From the NCBI RefSeq assembly GCF_035918235.1, contig NZ_CP109485.1, forward strand, positions 6,735,001-6,799,000: DNA of 64,000 bases, read 5' to 3'. Each line of letters starts with the position of its first letter. Position 1 is the first letter of the stretch. Shown here piece after piece: positions 47,573 through 56,942 of the stretch. The translations under genes were made by a program, and so were the position numbers. The stretch is from Streptomyces sp. NBC_01445. GTDB lineage: Bacteria; Actinomycetota; Actinomycetes; Streptomycetales; Streptomycetaceae. The notes below the pieces were generated by a model that saw only the letters and a list, made by a program, of their open reading frames with translations, had not been told where the DNA came from and did no database searches.

Positions 47573-47588
47573 GTAACCGGGCGGTTAC
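47573..47588. promoter_or_regulatory. GTAACCG-GG-CGGTTAC palindrome before hrdA
   Basis: Perfect 7-bp inverted repeat with a 2-bp spacer in the 387-bp stretch between dnaG and hrdA, which holds no gene I can support. It is a candidate operator about 230 bp before the hrdA start. Confidence 0.45.
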
Positions 47589-47818
47589 GCACCGGACTCA
47601 AAAAGTCGCCGCACGCCCCTCGTGGCGGCGTTGTGTCGTACAGCACACTGGGTCCGGTGCCTGAGTCCTCGGAGCGCGGCCGGAACCCCGACAACGGGTC
47701 CGACACCCCCGCGGTTCCGCCTATCGCGTACGGGACGGACAGCGGTGTGGCCGCCGTCGCCGATCCCGGTGTACCCCTGCCGCACGCCTCAGCAGCGATC
47801 ACCTTGGAGGTCGCCCCC

Positions 47819-49009
47819 GTGCAGACCCAGACCCTCAGCCAGACCGGTGCCGCGCGTGAGAGCGCCCAGGGCGCCCCCGCGCCGGACGCGGACGGAGAGG
47901 CGCTCCCGGCCGTCCCCCAGCAGCCCGGCGCCGCCGAACTACCGGAACCGGAACCGGAGCCGGAGCCGGAGCCAGGGCCCGAGTCGGAGACGGAGCCGCG
48001 GGAGGCCGGGCCCCGCCCGCCCGTCGCCCTCCTCCTCGACACCGTGGAAGCCGAGACTCCCGAGCCCCCGGCCTCCCGCGGCCGCACCGACACCGGCGGC
48101 CCGTCCTCGGACCTGTTCCGCCAGTACCTGCGCGAGATCGGACGGATCCCGCTGCTCACGGCCGCGGAGGAGGTCGACCTGGCCCGCAAGGTCGAGGCCG
48201 GGCTCTTCGCCGAGGAGAAGCTGACGGGCACCCCCGACCCCGACTCCCAGCTCGCCATCGACCTCGACAAACTCGTCGTCATGGGCCGGATGGCGAAGCG
48301 CCGCCTCATCGAGGCCAACCTCCGCCTGGTCGTCTCGGTCGCCAAGCGCTACGTGGGCCGCGGCCTGACCATGCTGGACCTGGTCCAGGAGGGAAACCTC
48401 GGCCTGATCAGGGCGGTCGAGAAGTTCGACTACGCCCGCGGCTACAAGTTCTCGACGTACGCGACCTGGTGGATCCGGCAGGCCATGTCGCGGGCCCTCG
48501 CCGACCAGGCCCGCACGATCCGCGTCCCGGTGCACGTCGTCGAGCTGATCAACCGGGTCGTCCGCGTCCAGCGCCGCATGCTCCAGGAACGCGGCTACGA
48601 ACCCACCCCCGAAGAGGTCGCCGCCCACCTCGAACTCGCACCCGAGCGGGTCAGCGAAGTCCTGCGCCTGGCCCAGGAACCGGTGTCGTTGCACGCGCCG
48701 GTGGGCGAGGAGGACGATGTCGCGCTGGGCGACCTGATCGAGGACGGCGACGCGACGTCCCCCGTCGAATCGGCCGCGTTCCTCCTCCTGCGCCAACACC
48801 TGGAGGCGGTCCTCTCGACCCTCGGCGAACGCGAACGCAAGGTGGTCCAGCTCCGCTACGGCCTGGCGGACGGCCGCCCCCGCACGCTGGAGGAGATCGG
48901 CCGCATCTTCGGGGTGACCCGCGAACGCATCCGCCAGATCGAGTCCAAGACCCTCAACAAGCTGCGCGACCACGCGTTCGCCGACCAACTGCGTGGCTAT
49001 CTGGACTGA
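47819..49009 (+). CDS. hrdA: RNA polymerase sigma-70 factor, HrdA type
   Basis: A 396-residue group 1/2 sigma factor. After a disordered acidic N-terminus ([17 protein letters not shown]) come region 1.2 ([29 protein letters not shown]), region 2 ([15 protein letters not shown] to [31 protein letters not shown]), region 3, and region 4 with the helix-turn-helix [29 protein letters not shown]. The GTG at 47819 was chosen because GGAGG stands 8 nt upstream and the length equals what I remember for S. coelicolor HrdA; the open frame continues to 47633. It lacks the long N-terminus of the essential HrdB. Confidence 0.9.
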   Translation: MQTQTLSQTGAARESAQGAPAPDADGEALPAVPQQPGAAELPEPEPEPEPEPGPESETEPREAGPRPPVALLLDTVEAETPEPPASRGRTDTGGPSSDLFRQYLREIGRIPLLTAAEEVDLARKVEAGLFAEEKLTGTPDPDSQLAIDLDKLVVMGRMAKRRLIEANLRLVVSVAKRYVGRGLTMLDLVQEGNLGLIRAVEKFDYARGYKFSTYATWWIRQAMSRALADQARTIRVPVHVVELINRVVRVQRRMLQERGYEPTPEEVAAHLELAPERVSEVLRLAQEPVSLHAPVGEEDDVALGDLIEDGDATSPVESAAFLLLRQHLEAVLSTLGERERKVVQLRYGLADGRPRTLEEIGRIFGVTRERIRQIESKTLNKLRDHAFADQLRGYLD

Positions 49010-49011
49010 TG

Positions 49012-49220
49012 GGGGCGCGGGGCTGTGACATGTGTGGCTCCGCCGCGTGGGCGCGCTCAACCCCCACGACCCGCACAGAGAACCATCAGGGGCGCGGGGC
49101 TGTGACATGTGCGGCTCCGCCGCGTGGGCGAGCTCAACCCCCACGACCCGCACAGAGAACCATCAGGGGCGCGGGGAACTGCGCAAACAAGACACGAACG
49201 ACCCGCACACAGAACCCCGC
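49012..49220. repeat. 77-bp tandem repeat, two full copies plus a partial third
   Basis: GGGGCGCGGGGC occurs at 49012, 49089 and (last base changed) 49166, exactly 77 bp apart. Copies one and two are nearly identical over their whole length (CTGTGACATGTG, CGGCTCCGCCGCGTGGGCG, CAACCCCCACGACCCGCAC); the third diverges after GGGGCGCGGGGAACTGCGC. The array fills the space between the convergent hrdA and ABC exporter genes and may terminate transcription. The short frames through it are not genes. Confidence 0.9.
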
Positions 49221-49234
49221 CCCCCATGACGCGC

Positions 49235-51163
49235 CTAGTCCACCTCGGCAACGGCCTGCGCGAACTGCGCGTTGTACAGCCGCTCATACGCCCCACCGGC
49301 AGCGCGCAGCGCCTCGTGCGTGCCCTGCTCCACGATGTCCCCGTTCTCCATCACCAGGATGGTGTCGGCATCGCGGATCGTGGACAGCCGGTGGGCGATG
49401 ACAAAGCTGGTCCGCCCGTGCGCGAGCCGCGCCATCGCCTTCTGGATGAACACCTCGGTACGGGTGTCGACCGAGCTCGTCGCCTCGTCGAGGACGAGTA
49501 TCACCGGGTCCGACAGGAACGCGCGCGCGATGGTGATGAGCTGCTTCTCACCGGCGCTGACCCCCGCCCCCTCGTCGTCGATCACGGTGTCGTAGCCCTC
49601 GGGCAGCGTCCGGATGAACCGGTCCGCGTGGGCGGCCCGGGCCGCCTCCTCTATCTGCTCCCGCGTGACGTCCTTCGAGGCGCCGTACGCGATGTTGTCC
49701 GCGATCGTGCCGCCGAACAGCCACGTGTCCTGGAGCACCATGCCGATCCCGGAACGGAGTTCGTCGCGCGACATCTTCGCCACGTCGACCCCGTCGAGGG
49801 TGATGCGCCCGCCGGTCACCTCGTAGAAGCGGAGCAGCAGGTTGACCAGCGTCGTCTTGCCGGCGCCCGTCGGGCCCACGATGGCGACGGTGTGACCCGG
49901 CTCCACGGCGAGCGACAGGTCCTCGATGAGCGGCTTGTCCTGCTCGTAGCGGAACGACACGTTCTCGAACTCGACGAGCCCGCGCAGCAGATCGGGCTTC
50001 TCGCTCGGCACCGGGTCGGCCTCCTGCTCGTCCGCGTCGAGCAGTTCGAAGATCCGCTCGGCCGACGCGACGCCCGACTGCACCAGGTTCGCCATCGAGG
50101 CGACCTGCGTCAGCGGCATGGAGAACTGCCGCGAGTACTGGATGAACGCCTGGACGTCACCGATCGACAGTGAACCCGAGGCGACCCGCAGGCCACCCAC
50201 CACGGCGACGAGCACATAGTTCAGGTTCGACACGAAGAACATCAGCGGCTGCATCATCCCGCTGTTGAACTGCGCCTTGAACCCGGCCTCGTAGAGCGCG
50301 TCGTTCTGCTCGGCGAACGCCTTCGCCGACTCCTCCTGACGCCCGAACACCTTCACCAGGGTGTGGCCGGTGTACATCTCCTCGATGTGCGCGTTCAGCT
50401 TGCCTGTGGTCTTCCACTGCTGCACGAACTGCGGCTGAGACCGCTTGCCGACCCGCGTCGCGATCAGGAACGACAGCGGCACCGTCACCAGCGCCACCAG
50501 CGCGAGCAGCGGCGAGATCCAGAACATCATCACCAGCACGCCGATGATGGTGAGCAGCGAGTTGATGAGCTGGCCCATCGTCTGCTGGAGCGTCTGCCCG
50601 ATGTTGTCGATGTCGTTCGTGGCGCGGCTGAGGACCTCACCGCGCTGCCGCTTGTCGAAGTACGACAGCGGAAGGCGCGACAGCTTCGCCTGGATGTCCT
50701 CGCGCATCCGGAAGACGGTCTTGTTCAGCGCCCGGTTCGACAGCCGCGTCGCCACGGCCATCAGGAGACCGGCCCCCAGGAACGTACAGAGGGCGAGTCC
50801 CAGCACGGAGCCCACGGCGTCGAAGTCGATGCCCCGGCCGGGCGTGAAGTCGATCCCGGAGAGCATGTCGGCGACCCCGGAGTCACCCTTGGCCCGCATC
50901 CCCGCGATGACCTGCGCCTTGCTGCTCCCGGACGGCATCTCACGCCCGATGATGCCCGCGAAGACCAGGTCGGTCGCCCGGCCCAGGATCTTCGGGCCCA
51001 GCACCGACAGGCCCACACTCAGGACGACGCACGCGACCATCGCGAACATCGTCGTCTTCTCGGGCTTGAACTGCCTGATGAGCCGCTTGCCCGAGCCCTT
51101 GAAGTCCATCGAACGCTGGTCGGGGCCGCCCCCGGCCATCATCCGCCCGCCTGGCCCCGCCAT
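49235..51163 (-). CDS. ABC exporter half-transporter (canonical NBD)
   Basis: A 642-residue type IV ABC exporter subunit: a TM domain of six helices (about 40-380), with a long insertion after TM1-2 (GREMPSGSSKAQVIAGMRAK), and an NBD with Walker A GPTGAGKTTL, signature VSAGEKQLI, Walker B ILVLDEATSSVD and H-loop IAHRLSTI. Walker B Glu and the His are present but the signature is not LSGGQ. The start overlaps the stop of the partner gene (ATGA). Together they form a heterodimeric multidrug or lipid exporter. Confidence 0.94.
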   Translation of the reverse strand: MAGPGGRMMAGGGPDQRSMDFKGSGKRLIRQFKPEKTTMFAMVACVVLSVGLSVLGPKILGRATDLVFAGIIGREMPSGSSKAQVIAGMRAKGDSGVADMLSGIDFTPGRGIDFDAVGSVLGLALCTFLGAGLLMAVATRLSNRALNKTVFRMREDIQAKLSRLPLSYFDKRQRGEVLSRATNDIDNIGQTLQQTMGQLINSLLTIIGVLVMMFWISPLLALVALVTVPLSFLIATRVGKRSQPQFVQQWKTTGKLNAHIEEMYTGHTLVKVFGRQEESAKAFAEQNDALYEAGFKAQFNSGMMQPLMFFVSNLNYVLVAVVGGLRVASGSLSIGDVQAFIQYSRQFSMPLTQVASMANLVQSGVASAERIFELLDADEQEADPVPSEKPDLLRGLVEFENVSFRYEQDKPLIEDLSLAVEPGHTVAIVGPTGAGKTTLVNLLLRFYEVTGGRITLDGVDVAKMSRDELRSGIGMVLQDTWLFGGTIADNIAYGASKDVTREQIEEAARAAHADRFIRTLPEGYDTVIDDEGAGVSAGEKQLITIARAFLSDPVILVLDEATSSVDTRTEVFIQKAMARLAHGRTSFVIAHRLSTIRDADTILVMENGDIVEQGTHEALRAAGGAYERLYNAQFAQAVAEVD

Positions 51164-52896
51164 CAGGCCGCCTCCGCTTCCGTCAGCTGGGAGAGAACGA
51201 TCTCCCGGTACGTCTCATTGCCGGCCATCAGCTCGTGATGGGTGCCGGTGCCCACGACATGGCCCTCGTCGAGGACCACGATGCGGTCCGCGTCGCGGAT
51301 GGTGGAGACCCGCTGGGCCACGATCACCACGGTCGCCTCGGCGGTCTCGTGCCCCAGCGCGGCCCGCAGCGCGGCGTCGGTCGCGTAGTCGAGCGCGGAG
51401 AACGAGTCGTCGAAGAGATAGATCTCGGGCCGCTGTACCAGCGTCCGCGCGATCGCGAGCCGCTGGCGCTGACCGCCGGACACATTGGTGCCGCCCTGCG
51501 CGATCGGGGAGTCGAGCCCGTTCTCCAGCTTCTTCACGAAGTCCTTGGCCTGCGCCACCTCCAGGGCGTGCCACAGGTCCTCGTCACTCGCGTCCGGATT
51601 GCCGTACCGCAGATTCGTCGCGACGGTCCCCGCGAAGAGGTACGGCTTCTGCGGCACGAGCCCGACGGTCCTGGCGAGGAGCGCCGGCTCGATGGTGCGC
51701 ACGTCGACGCCGTCCACCAGGACCTCGCCGTCGGTCGCGTCGAACAGCCGCGGCACCAGGCCGAGGAGGGTGGACTTGCCGCTGCCGGTCGAGCCGATGA
51801 CGGCGGTCGTCTCACCGGGGCGCGCGGTGACCTGGATGGCCTTGAGCACGGGCTCCTCGGCACCCGGGTAGCGGAAGCCCGCGTCCCGGATCTCCAGATG
51901 ACCGTGGCGGCGCAGCTCCCGCACCGGCGCGGACGGCGGCACGACGCTGGACTCGGTGGAGAGGATCTCCTGGATGCGCTCGGCACAGACCTCGGCGCGC
52001 GGCACCATCATGAACATGAAGGTGGCCATCATGACGCTCATCACGATCTGCATCAGATAGGCGAGGAACGCGGTGAGCGCGCCGATCTGCATGCCGCCGC
52101 TGTCGATGCGGTGCGCGCCGAACCAGACGACGGCGATCGACGAGATGTTCACCACGGTCATGACGATCGGGAACATCAGCGCGAGGAGCTTGCCGGTACC
52201 GAGGGAGACCGCGGTCAGATCGGCGTTGGCCTCGCGGAAGCGCTCCTTCTCGTAGTCGTCGCGTACGAAGGCGCGGATGACGCGGTTACCGGTGATCTGC
52301 TCGCGCAGCACCCGGTTCACCGTGTCGAGCCGCACCTGCATGGTGCGGAACAGCGGGCGCAGGCGGCGCACGATCAGGCTGACGCTGATCCCGAGGACCG
52401 GGACCACGGCGAGCAGCACGCCGGACAGGGGCACGTCCTGGCCCAGCGCCATGACGATGCCGCCGACGCACATGATCGGCGCCGACACCATCAGCGTGAA
52501 CGTCATGAGCGTGAGCATCTGGACCTGCTGCACGTCGTTCGTCGTGCGGGTGATCAGGGACGGCGCCCCGAACTGACCCATCTCGCGTGCCGAGAAGGAC
52601 TGCACGCGGTCGAACACGGAGGCCCGGACGTCCCGTCCGAGCGCGGACGCGGTGCGCGCGCCGTAGTACACGGCGCCGATGTTGCAGACCATCTGGACCA
52701 CGGTGATCGCGATCATGATGGCGCCGAAAGCCAGGATGTAGCCCGTGTCCCCCTTCACGACACCGTTGTCAATGATGTCCGCGTTGAGGGTGGGCAGGTA
52801 GAGAGAGGCGCAGGTCTGCAGAAACTGCAGCAGCACCAGCACGCCGATGGGTTTCTTGTACGGACTGAGGTACGTCCGAAGGAGTCGTATGAGCAC
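51163..52896 (-). CDS. ABC exporter half-transporter (degenerate NBD)
   Basis: A 577-residue partner subunit: six TM helices (IGVLVLLQFLQTCASLYLPTLNADIID first) and an NBD with Walker A GSTGSGKSTL, signature NVSGGQRQRLA, Walker B YLFDDSFSALD (Asp in place of the catalytic Glu) and AQRVSTI (Gln in place of the H-loop His). The start was set at the GTG at 52896 (VLIRLLRTYLSPY), which matches the family; ATG 52923 and GTG 52962 are alternatives without good ribosome binding sites. Confidence 0.92.
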   Translation of the reverse strand: MLIRLLRTYLSPYKKPIGVLVLLQFLQTCASLYLPTLNADIIDNGVVKGDTGYILAFGAIMIAITVVQMVCNIGAVYYGARTASALGRDVRASVFDRVQSFSAREMGQFGAPSLITRTTNDVQQVQMLTLMTFTLMVSAPIMCVGGIVMALGQDVPLSGVLLAVVPVLGISVSLIVRRLRPLFRTMQVRLDTVNRVLREQITGNRVIRAFVRDDYEKERFREANADLTAVSLGTGKLLALMFPIVMTVVNISSIAVVWFGAHRIDSGGMQIGALTAFLAYLMQIVMSVMMATFMFMMVPRAEVCAERIQEILSTESSVVPPSAPVRELRRHGHLEIRDAGFRYPGAEEPVLKAIQVTARPGETTAVIGSTGSGKSTLLGLVPRLFDATDGEVLVDGVDVRTIEPALLARTVGLVPQKPYLFAGTVATNLRYGNPDASDEDLWHALEVAQAKDFVKKLENGLDSPIAQGGTNVSGGQRQRLAIARTLVQRPEIYLFDDSFSALDYATDAALRAALGHETAEATVVIVAQRVSTIRDADRIVVLDEGHVVGTGTHHELMAGNETYREIVLSQLTEAEAA

Positions 52897-53033
52897 GCTC
52901 GGTCTCTCGAAGTCGGCCGACATGATGGGGGTCAGTGGTGCACGACCCCCATCGTCCGACACTCCACCCGCGTTACCTCAACCGATTTAGCCAAGTCCGC
53001 GCCAAGAAACCCACGTGGAGCGGGACGAAACGC

Positions 53034-54473
53034 TCATGCCCCCACGGAATCGAAGGCTCCGGGGTGCGTCTGCTCCCGTACGGCGGTGAACTGCTGGCGC
53101 ACCGCCTGCCCGACGGGCAGTTCCTCGCCCGGCTCCAGAACCTGCGCGGCCGCGCCCTGCCACTGCGGCAGCTGACCGCTCAGCGCCCACGCCGCCTGCC
53201 GCGCCGCACCGAGCGCCGCGTAGTCCGCGGGCTGCGGCACCACGACCTGCGTCCCGAACAGCATCGGCGCCGCCGCCTGCACCGCCGGCAGCTCGGCCGC
53301 CGCTCCGAGCAGGAACACCCGCCGCACCCCGACCCCACGCGCCCGCAGTACGTCCATGGCGTCCCCGAGCCCGCACAGCATGCCCTCGAACGCGGCACGC
53401 GCGAGATGCTCAGGCTTCATCGACTCCCGCCGCAGCCCGCTCAGGGTGCCCGCGGTGTGCGGCAGACTCGGCGTCTTCTCGCCCTCCAGATACGGCAGCA
53501 TGACCAGCCCGTGCGAACCGGGGGTCGACTTCATCGCCAGGTCGGACAGCTCCTCGATCCCGGAGAGCCCGAGCATGTCGGCCGTACCGCGCAGGGTCCG
53601 CACCGCATTGAGCGTATGGACGACGGGCAGATGCATGCCGGTCGCGTCAGCGAGCGAGGTGATCGTCCCGGACGGATCGACGAGCGCCTCGTGGTGCACC
53701 GCCATGACCGACCCCGAGGCGCCGAGTGACACCACGGCGTCGCCCTGCCGCACCCCGAGCCCGAACGCCGCGGCCATCGTCTCGCCCGTACCGGCAGAGA
53801 TGATCAGCCCTTCCGGAGTGGTGCCCGCCGCGTCCCCGGGACCGAGCACCTCCGGCAGCATCGCCTGGTGCCCGAGCGCCAGCTCGACCAGGTCAGGCCG
53901 GTAGGAGCCGCTCGCCGCCGACCAGTAGCCGGTGCCCGAGGCGCCGCCCCGGTCGGTGGTCCGCCGCGAGGGCCGGCCGAGGAGCTGCCACACCAGCCAG
54001 TCGTGGGCCTGGAGGACGAGCGCGACCCGCTGCGCGGCCTCCGGCTCGTGCTTCGCCAGCCACCGCAGCTTCGTCACCGGATGCGCGGCCTGCGGCACAC
54101 ACCCGACGGCCTGCGCCCACGCCTCGCGCCCGCCGAGCCGGTCGATGAGATCCGCGGCCGAGGCCTGCGTCCGCTTGTCGCCCCCTGGCATTGCGGGGCG
54201 CACGGTGTTGCCCTGCGCGTCCAGCGGCACCAGCGCGTTCTGCTGCGTGGAGACCCCGATGGCCTGCACGCCTTCGAGCAGCCCGCCGCCCGCGGCCTCG
54301 CCGAGCGAGAGGAGCCACGCCTGTGGATCGACATCGGCGGGACGGCCGCCGCCCTCGGCGGATTCGAGCGGGTGCGGGGCATAGCCCTGCTTGAGCACGG
54401 CACCGGAGTCCGCGTCACAGACCACGATCCGAGTGAAATCGGGCGAACTGTCCAGCCCGGCGACTATCCCCAT
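53034..54473 (-). CDS. FGGY-family carbohydrate kinase, xylulokinase-like
   Basis: A 479-residue sugar kinase. N-terminal half: IVAGLDSSPDFTRIVVCD, QAIGVSTQQNALVPLD, PAMPGGDKRT in place of the usual WxDxR; C-terminal half: SLGASGSVMAVHHEAL, LPYLEGEKTPSLPHTAG and LLGAAAELPAVQAAAPMLFG. It is most like xylulokinases, with a shortened N-terminal domain. The ATG at 54473 gives the family start (the six extra codons are not needed). Alone, not in a pentose operon, so the substrate is open. Confidence 0.88.
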   Translation of the reverse strand: MGIVAGLDSSPDFTRIVVCDADSGAVLKQGYAPHPLESAEGGGRPADVDPQAWLLSLGEAAGGGLLEGVQAIGVSTQQNALVPLDAQGNTVRPAMPGGDKRTQASAADLIDRLGGREAWAQAVGCVPQAAHPVTKLRWLAKHEPEAAQRVALVLQAHDWLVWQLLGRPSRRTTDRGGASGTGYWSAASGSYRPDLVELALGHQAMLPEVLGPGDAAGTTPEGLIISAGTGETMAAAFGLGVRQGDAVVSLGASGSVMAVHHEALVDPSGTITSLADATGMHLPVVHTLNAVRTLRGTADMLGLSGIEELSDLAMKSTPGSHGLVMLPYLEGEKTPSLPHTAGTLSGLRRESMKPEHLARAAFEGMLCGLGDAMDVLRARGVGVRRVFLLGAAAELPAVQAAAPMLFGTQVVVPQPADYAALGAARQAAWALSGQLPQWQGAAAQVLEPGEELPVGQAVRQQFTAVREQTHPGAFDSVGA

Positions 54474-54560
54474 GACTGAATTCTGCCGCACTCCGCGGCG
54501 GCCCCGTCCCGCGGGCCGGGGCCGGGGCCGAAGACCCGCTGAGCGGCGGGGCCGTGGGGC

Positions 54561-54869
54561 TCAGGTGTTGCTGGTGCCCCAGTCGTCCTCGGAGCCGTCG
54601 CCGCCCTGGCCGCGCTCTCGCAGCGAACGCACCCGGCCGGCCACCGAGTCGGGGACCCGGCTCTCGACCTTCACGCTCACCGAGTGCATGGCCTTGCCCG
54701 CGAAGTGACGCGTCTGCTGGGCCGCGGACTCCGCCGTGTTCCGGACGGCGGGGTTCTGCGCGAACCCGCGGGCGGACTTCTTGAGCTGCTCGTACCGCTC
54801 GCGTCCGGCCCGGGTCCCGAGCACGTAACCCAGGGCCAGACCGGCGACGAATGTGAGCCGGTAGCGCAT
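54561..54869 (-). CDS. YtxH-like small membrane protein
   Basis: A 102-residue protein. The N-terminal YtxH motif RYRLTFVAGLALGYVLGTRAGRERYEQLKKSARG gives one TM helix and a basic helix; the rest is amphipathic, ending GDGSEDDWGTSNT. AAGGG lies 9 nt before the ATG at 54869; a GTG three codons earlier is also possible. Function unknown; the family is common in actinomycetes and firmicutes. Confidence 0.88.
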   Translation of the reverse strand: MRYRLTFVAGLALGYVLGTRAGRERYEQLKKSARGFAQNPAVRNTAESAAQQTRHFAGKAMHSVSVKVESRVPDSVAGRVRSLRERGQGGDGSEDDWGTSNT

Positions 54870-55006
54870 GGCTGTCACCCTTCCCTTGTGATCACCGGGG
54901 GAACCGATTGGCGGAGCACCCCCCTGCTTGCGCTAATGTATGTGTCGCAGCGAGCGCACGCCCCCTGGCGAGTGCCCAGGTAGATGCGTTCGATGCAACG
55001 AGACAT

Positions 55007-55079
55007 TCCCCTGTAGCTCAATTGGCAGAGCAGCCGGCTGTTAACCGGCAGGTTACTGGTTCGAGTCCAGTCGGGGGAG
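55007..55079 (+). tRNA. tRNA-Asn (GTT)
   Basis: A 73-nt cloverleaf: acceptor TCCCCTG with CGGGGGA, D-arm GCTC-AATTGGCA-GAGC, anticodon loop CTGTTAA (anticodon GTT), T-loop TTCGAGT, discriminator G. No encoded CCA. Confidence 0.97.
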
Positions 55080-55084
55080 CTCGA

Positions 55085-55157
55085 TCTCCTGTAGCTCAAT
55101 TGGCAGAGCAGCCGGCTGTTAACCGGCAGGTTACTGGTTCGAGTCCAGTCGGGAGAG
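55085..55157 (+). tRNA. tRNA-Asn (GTT), second copy
   Basis: Identical to the first copy except for the acceptor stem third pair: TCTCCTG with CGGGAGA (C-G replaced by T-A). Five bp separate the two genes, so they are co-transcribed and end in one terminator. Confidence 0.97.
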
Positions 55158-55166
55158 CTGACGAAC

Positions 55167-55197
55167 AAGACCCCCGGGGAACCCCCGGGGGTCTTTT
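55167..55197 (+). terminator. Terminator of the tRNA-Asn pair
   Basis: 12-bp stem AAGACCCCCGGG (55167-55178) with its complement (55184-55195), 5-nt loop, then TT. Confidence 0.9.
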
Positions 55198-55344
55198 CGT
55201 GTCGTCTTCTCCACCAGGTGGAACCGTCTGCGGGCGCGGCGAGGTCCTCTACGTCGAGCAAGGCCGAGCATCCGGAGCAGGAGATCGTATGAGCGGCTAT
55301 GCTGCGGCAGACGGCGCGCACACATGTACGCGCCACGCCGTAAC

Positions 55345-55421
55345 GGGGCGGTAGCTCAGCCGGTTAGAGCAGCGGACTCATAATCCGTCGGCCGTGGGTT
55401 CGAGTCCCACCCGCCCCACCA
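55345..55421 (+). tRNA. tRNA with CAT anticodon (Met or Ile2), CCA encoded
   Basis: A 77-nt tRNA including CCA: acceptor GGGGCGG with CCGCCCC, D-arm GCTCAGCCGGTTAGAGC, anticodon loop CTCATAA, T-loop TTCGAGT, discriminator A. CAT fits elongator Met or lysidine-modified Ile; I cannot decide from the sequence. An encoded CCA is uncommon in Streptomyces. Confidence 0.93.
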
Positions 55422-56290
55422 AGGGTTTCCGATGCAGGAACGTTTTAACCTGCGACACACCGGAGCGTCCGTCGTTCGGCGGACGTGATTACCCGTCAGG
55501 TGGACCGTCGGCCGCCCGCTGCCGGCCCGAAGAGCTGGCGACCGCGCCGTTTGGGTGCAACCTCCGTCACCCGGCTCGGGGGGAGCCGCGAGCCGGTCGA
55601 GCGGGTCATCGATGACGATGCCCCTCGGCGCCTAAGGGGCCGGGCAGGTGTGCGCTCGGTGATCTGATCGATCCGCCCCTTCGCCCCCTGCCGCTTCTTC
55701 GGCCCGCGACGGATTCGCCGTCGACGCGCTGCACCTGCCTGGACGGGGCGTCGCGCGCGGTACGGGGAGTGTCCGAAAGAACGGCGGCCGGACGAGAGGG
55801 CGCTCTCCCCCGTCCGCGAAGAGGGACACCATCGACGTCGAGATCGCGGACGGTCGGGTCGCGAACCGGCCCGGTCTGCGTGGCGACGGCCGGGACCGCC
55901 GAAGGCGCCCGGGACGCCCGGGGCACCCTGGGGATCACGAGGCGGCCGCCCTGAAGCGCGGTCCGCGTGGCGTCGACGAGCTTCGCCCCGACCGGCAGGG
56001 GGCGCGAGCGACTGCGCGCCACGCGGAAATCCGCGACACGCCGTTGGAGGCTTGAGCAGTCGTCAGCGAGTCACCCGATAGGGCTAACGAGATGTCAACT
56101 CGCCTGTAAATCAAGCCAATTGAGAGTCGATGTGAGTGCCGCAGCCGACAGGTGCCGCCGCCGGCATACGGCCACTCGGATTATTTCTCGCATTTTCAGC
56201 ACGTCTTATAAGTGATGAATGGGGCGATTTATGTATCTTCTTTCACAGAGCGGCTGTCCGGCCGATCTCTCCGAGAAGGAAGAAACTGAC
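55422..56290. other. Gene-poor stretch behind the tRNA genes
   Basis: No gene can be supported here. A 138-codon minus-strand frame (55606-56022) has GC-rich third positions but no recognisable domain and a low-complexity Arg/Pro/Ser composition. From about 56070 the DNA becomes clearly A/T-richer (AATTGAGAG, ATTATTTCTCGCATTTTC), as expected for the promoter of the next gene. Confidence 0.5.
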
Positions 56291-56842
56291 ATGAGCAAGC
56301 GCTCCATTGCTGTCACCGCCGCTATTGCCGGCGCTGCAGCCCTCGCCGCCACCGGCATCAACTACGCCGCTGCTGCCGGCACGGAGGCCGCCCCGGCTGC
56401 TCCGGCTGTTCGTCAGGCGGCTGCTCCCGCGGCGGCGCCCCTCGGTGGCGACTCCGGCCAGGGCAAGGAGAAGGAAGACAACAACTACGGCGGCCGCCAC
56501 TACGAGGGTCGGATCCAGTTCAACGAGCGGTCTTACTCGGCCCTCGGGGATGGCTGCATCACTGTGGTCAGCGGTCTGGGCTCGCGTAGCTTCAACGTCC
56601 GCAACGACAGCTGGAAGACTGTTGAGGTCTTCCGTGGTGCGACCTGCGACAACGGGTCTCCCATTGCCACGGTCGGACCGTGGAGCACCAGCAACAGCAT
56701 CGTCCCCGCCCGCCACATCCGCGGCGGCGTGTTCGTCAAGAACGGCGTTGTGGGCAGCTTCCGTGTGGTCCACGACCACCGCGGCGGCGGCTACGGCGGC
56801 GGCTACGGCGGCGGCAACGGCGGTGGCAAGGGCAGCTGGTAG
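56291..56842 (+). CDS. Secreted glycine-rich hypothetical protein
   Basis: A 183-residue protein. A signal peptide (KRSIAVTAAIAGAAALAATGINYAAAAG, about 1-30) is followed by an Ala/Pro linker, a globular part with a Cys pair (DGCITVVSGLGSR to GATCDNGSP) that could form one disulphide, and a C-terminal tail of GGGYGGGYGGGNGGGKG repeats ending SW. GAGAAGGAAG stands 8 nt before the ATG. Third positions are less G/C-rich than in the neighbours. I do not recognise the family. A terminator follows. Confidence 0.85.
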   Translation: MSKRSIAVTAAIAGAAALAATGINYAAAAGTEAAPAAPAVRQAAAPAAAPLGGDSGQGKEKEDNNYGGRHYEGRIQFNERSYSALGDGCITVVSGLGSRSFNVRNDSWKTVEVFRGATCDNGSPIATVGPWSTSNSIVPARHIRGGVFVKNGVVGSFRVVHDHRGGGYGGGYGGGNGGGKGSW

Positions 56843-56869
56843 TACCTGCCTGTCGCTCGAATAGTTGAG

Positions 56870-56898
56870 GCCCCGGCCCGCCGGAATCGGGCCGGGGC
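56870..56898 (+). terminator. Terminator behind the secreted protein gene
   Basis: 11-bp perfect stem GCCCCGGCCCG (56870-56880) with its complement (56888-56898), 7-nt loop; followed by an A/T-rich GATCAACAAAAGATTAT. Confidence 0.85.
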
Positions 56899-56942
56899 GA
56901 TCAACAAAAGATTATCCCAGCCGGGCACGCCGCGCCCGAGAT

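Noticed and set aside
49012..49220. Possible CRISPR or tRNA-like array
   Set aside because: The 77-bp units are direct tandem copies without spacers and do not fold as tRNAs.
55606..56022. 138-codon minus-strand frame in the gene-poor stretch
   Set aside because: GC-rich third positions but no domain, poor start and low-complexity ends; not enough to call a gene.
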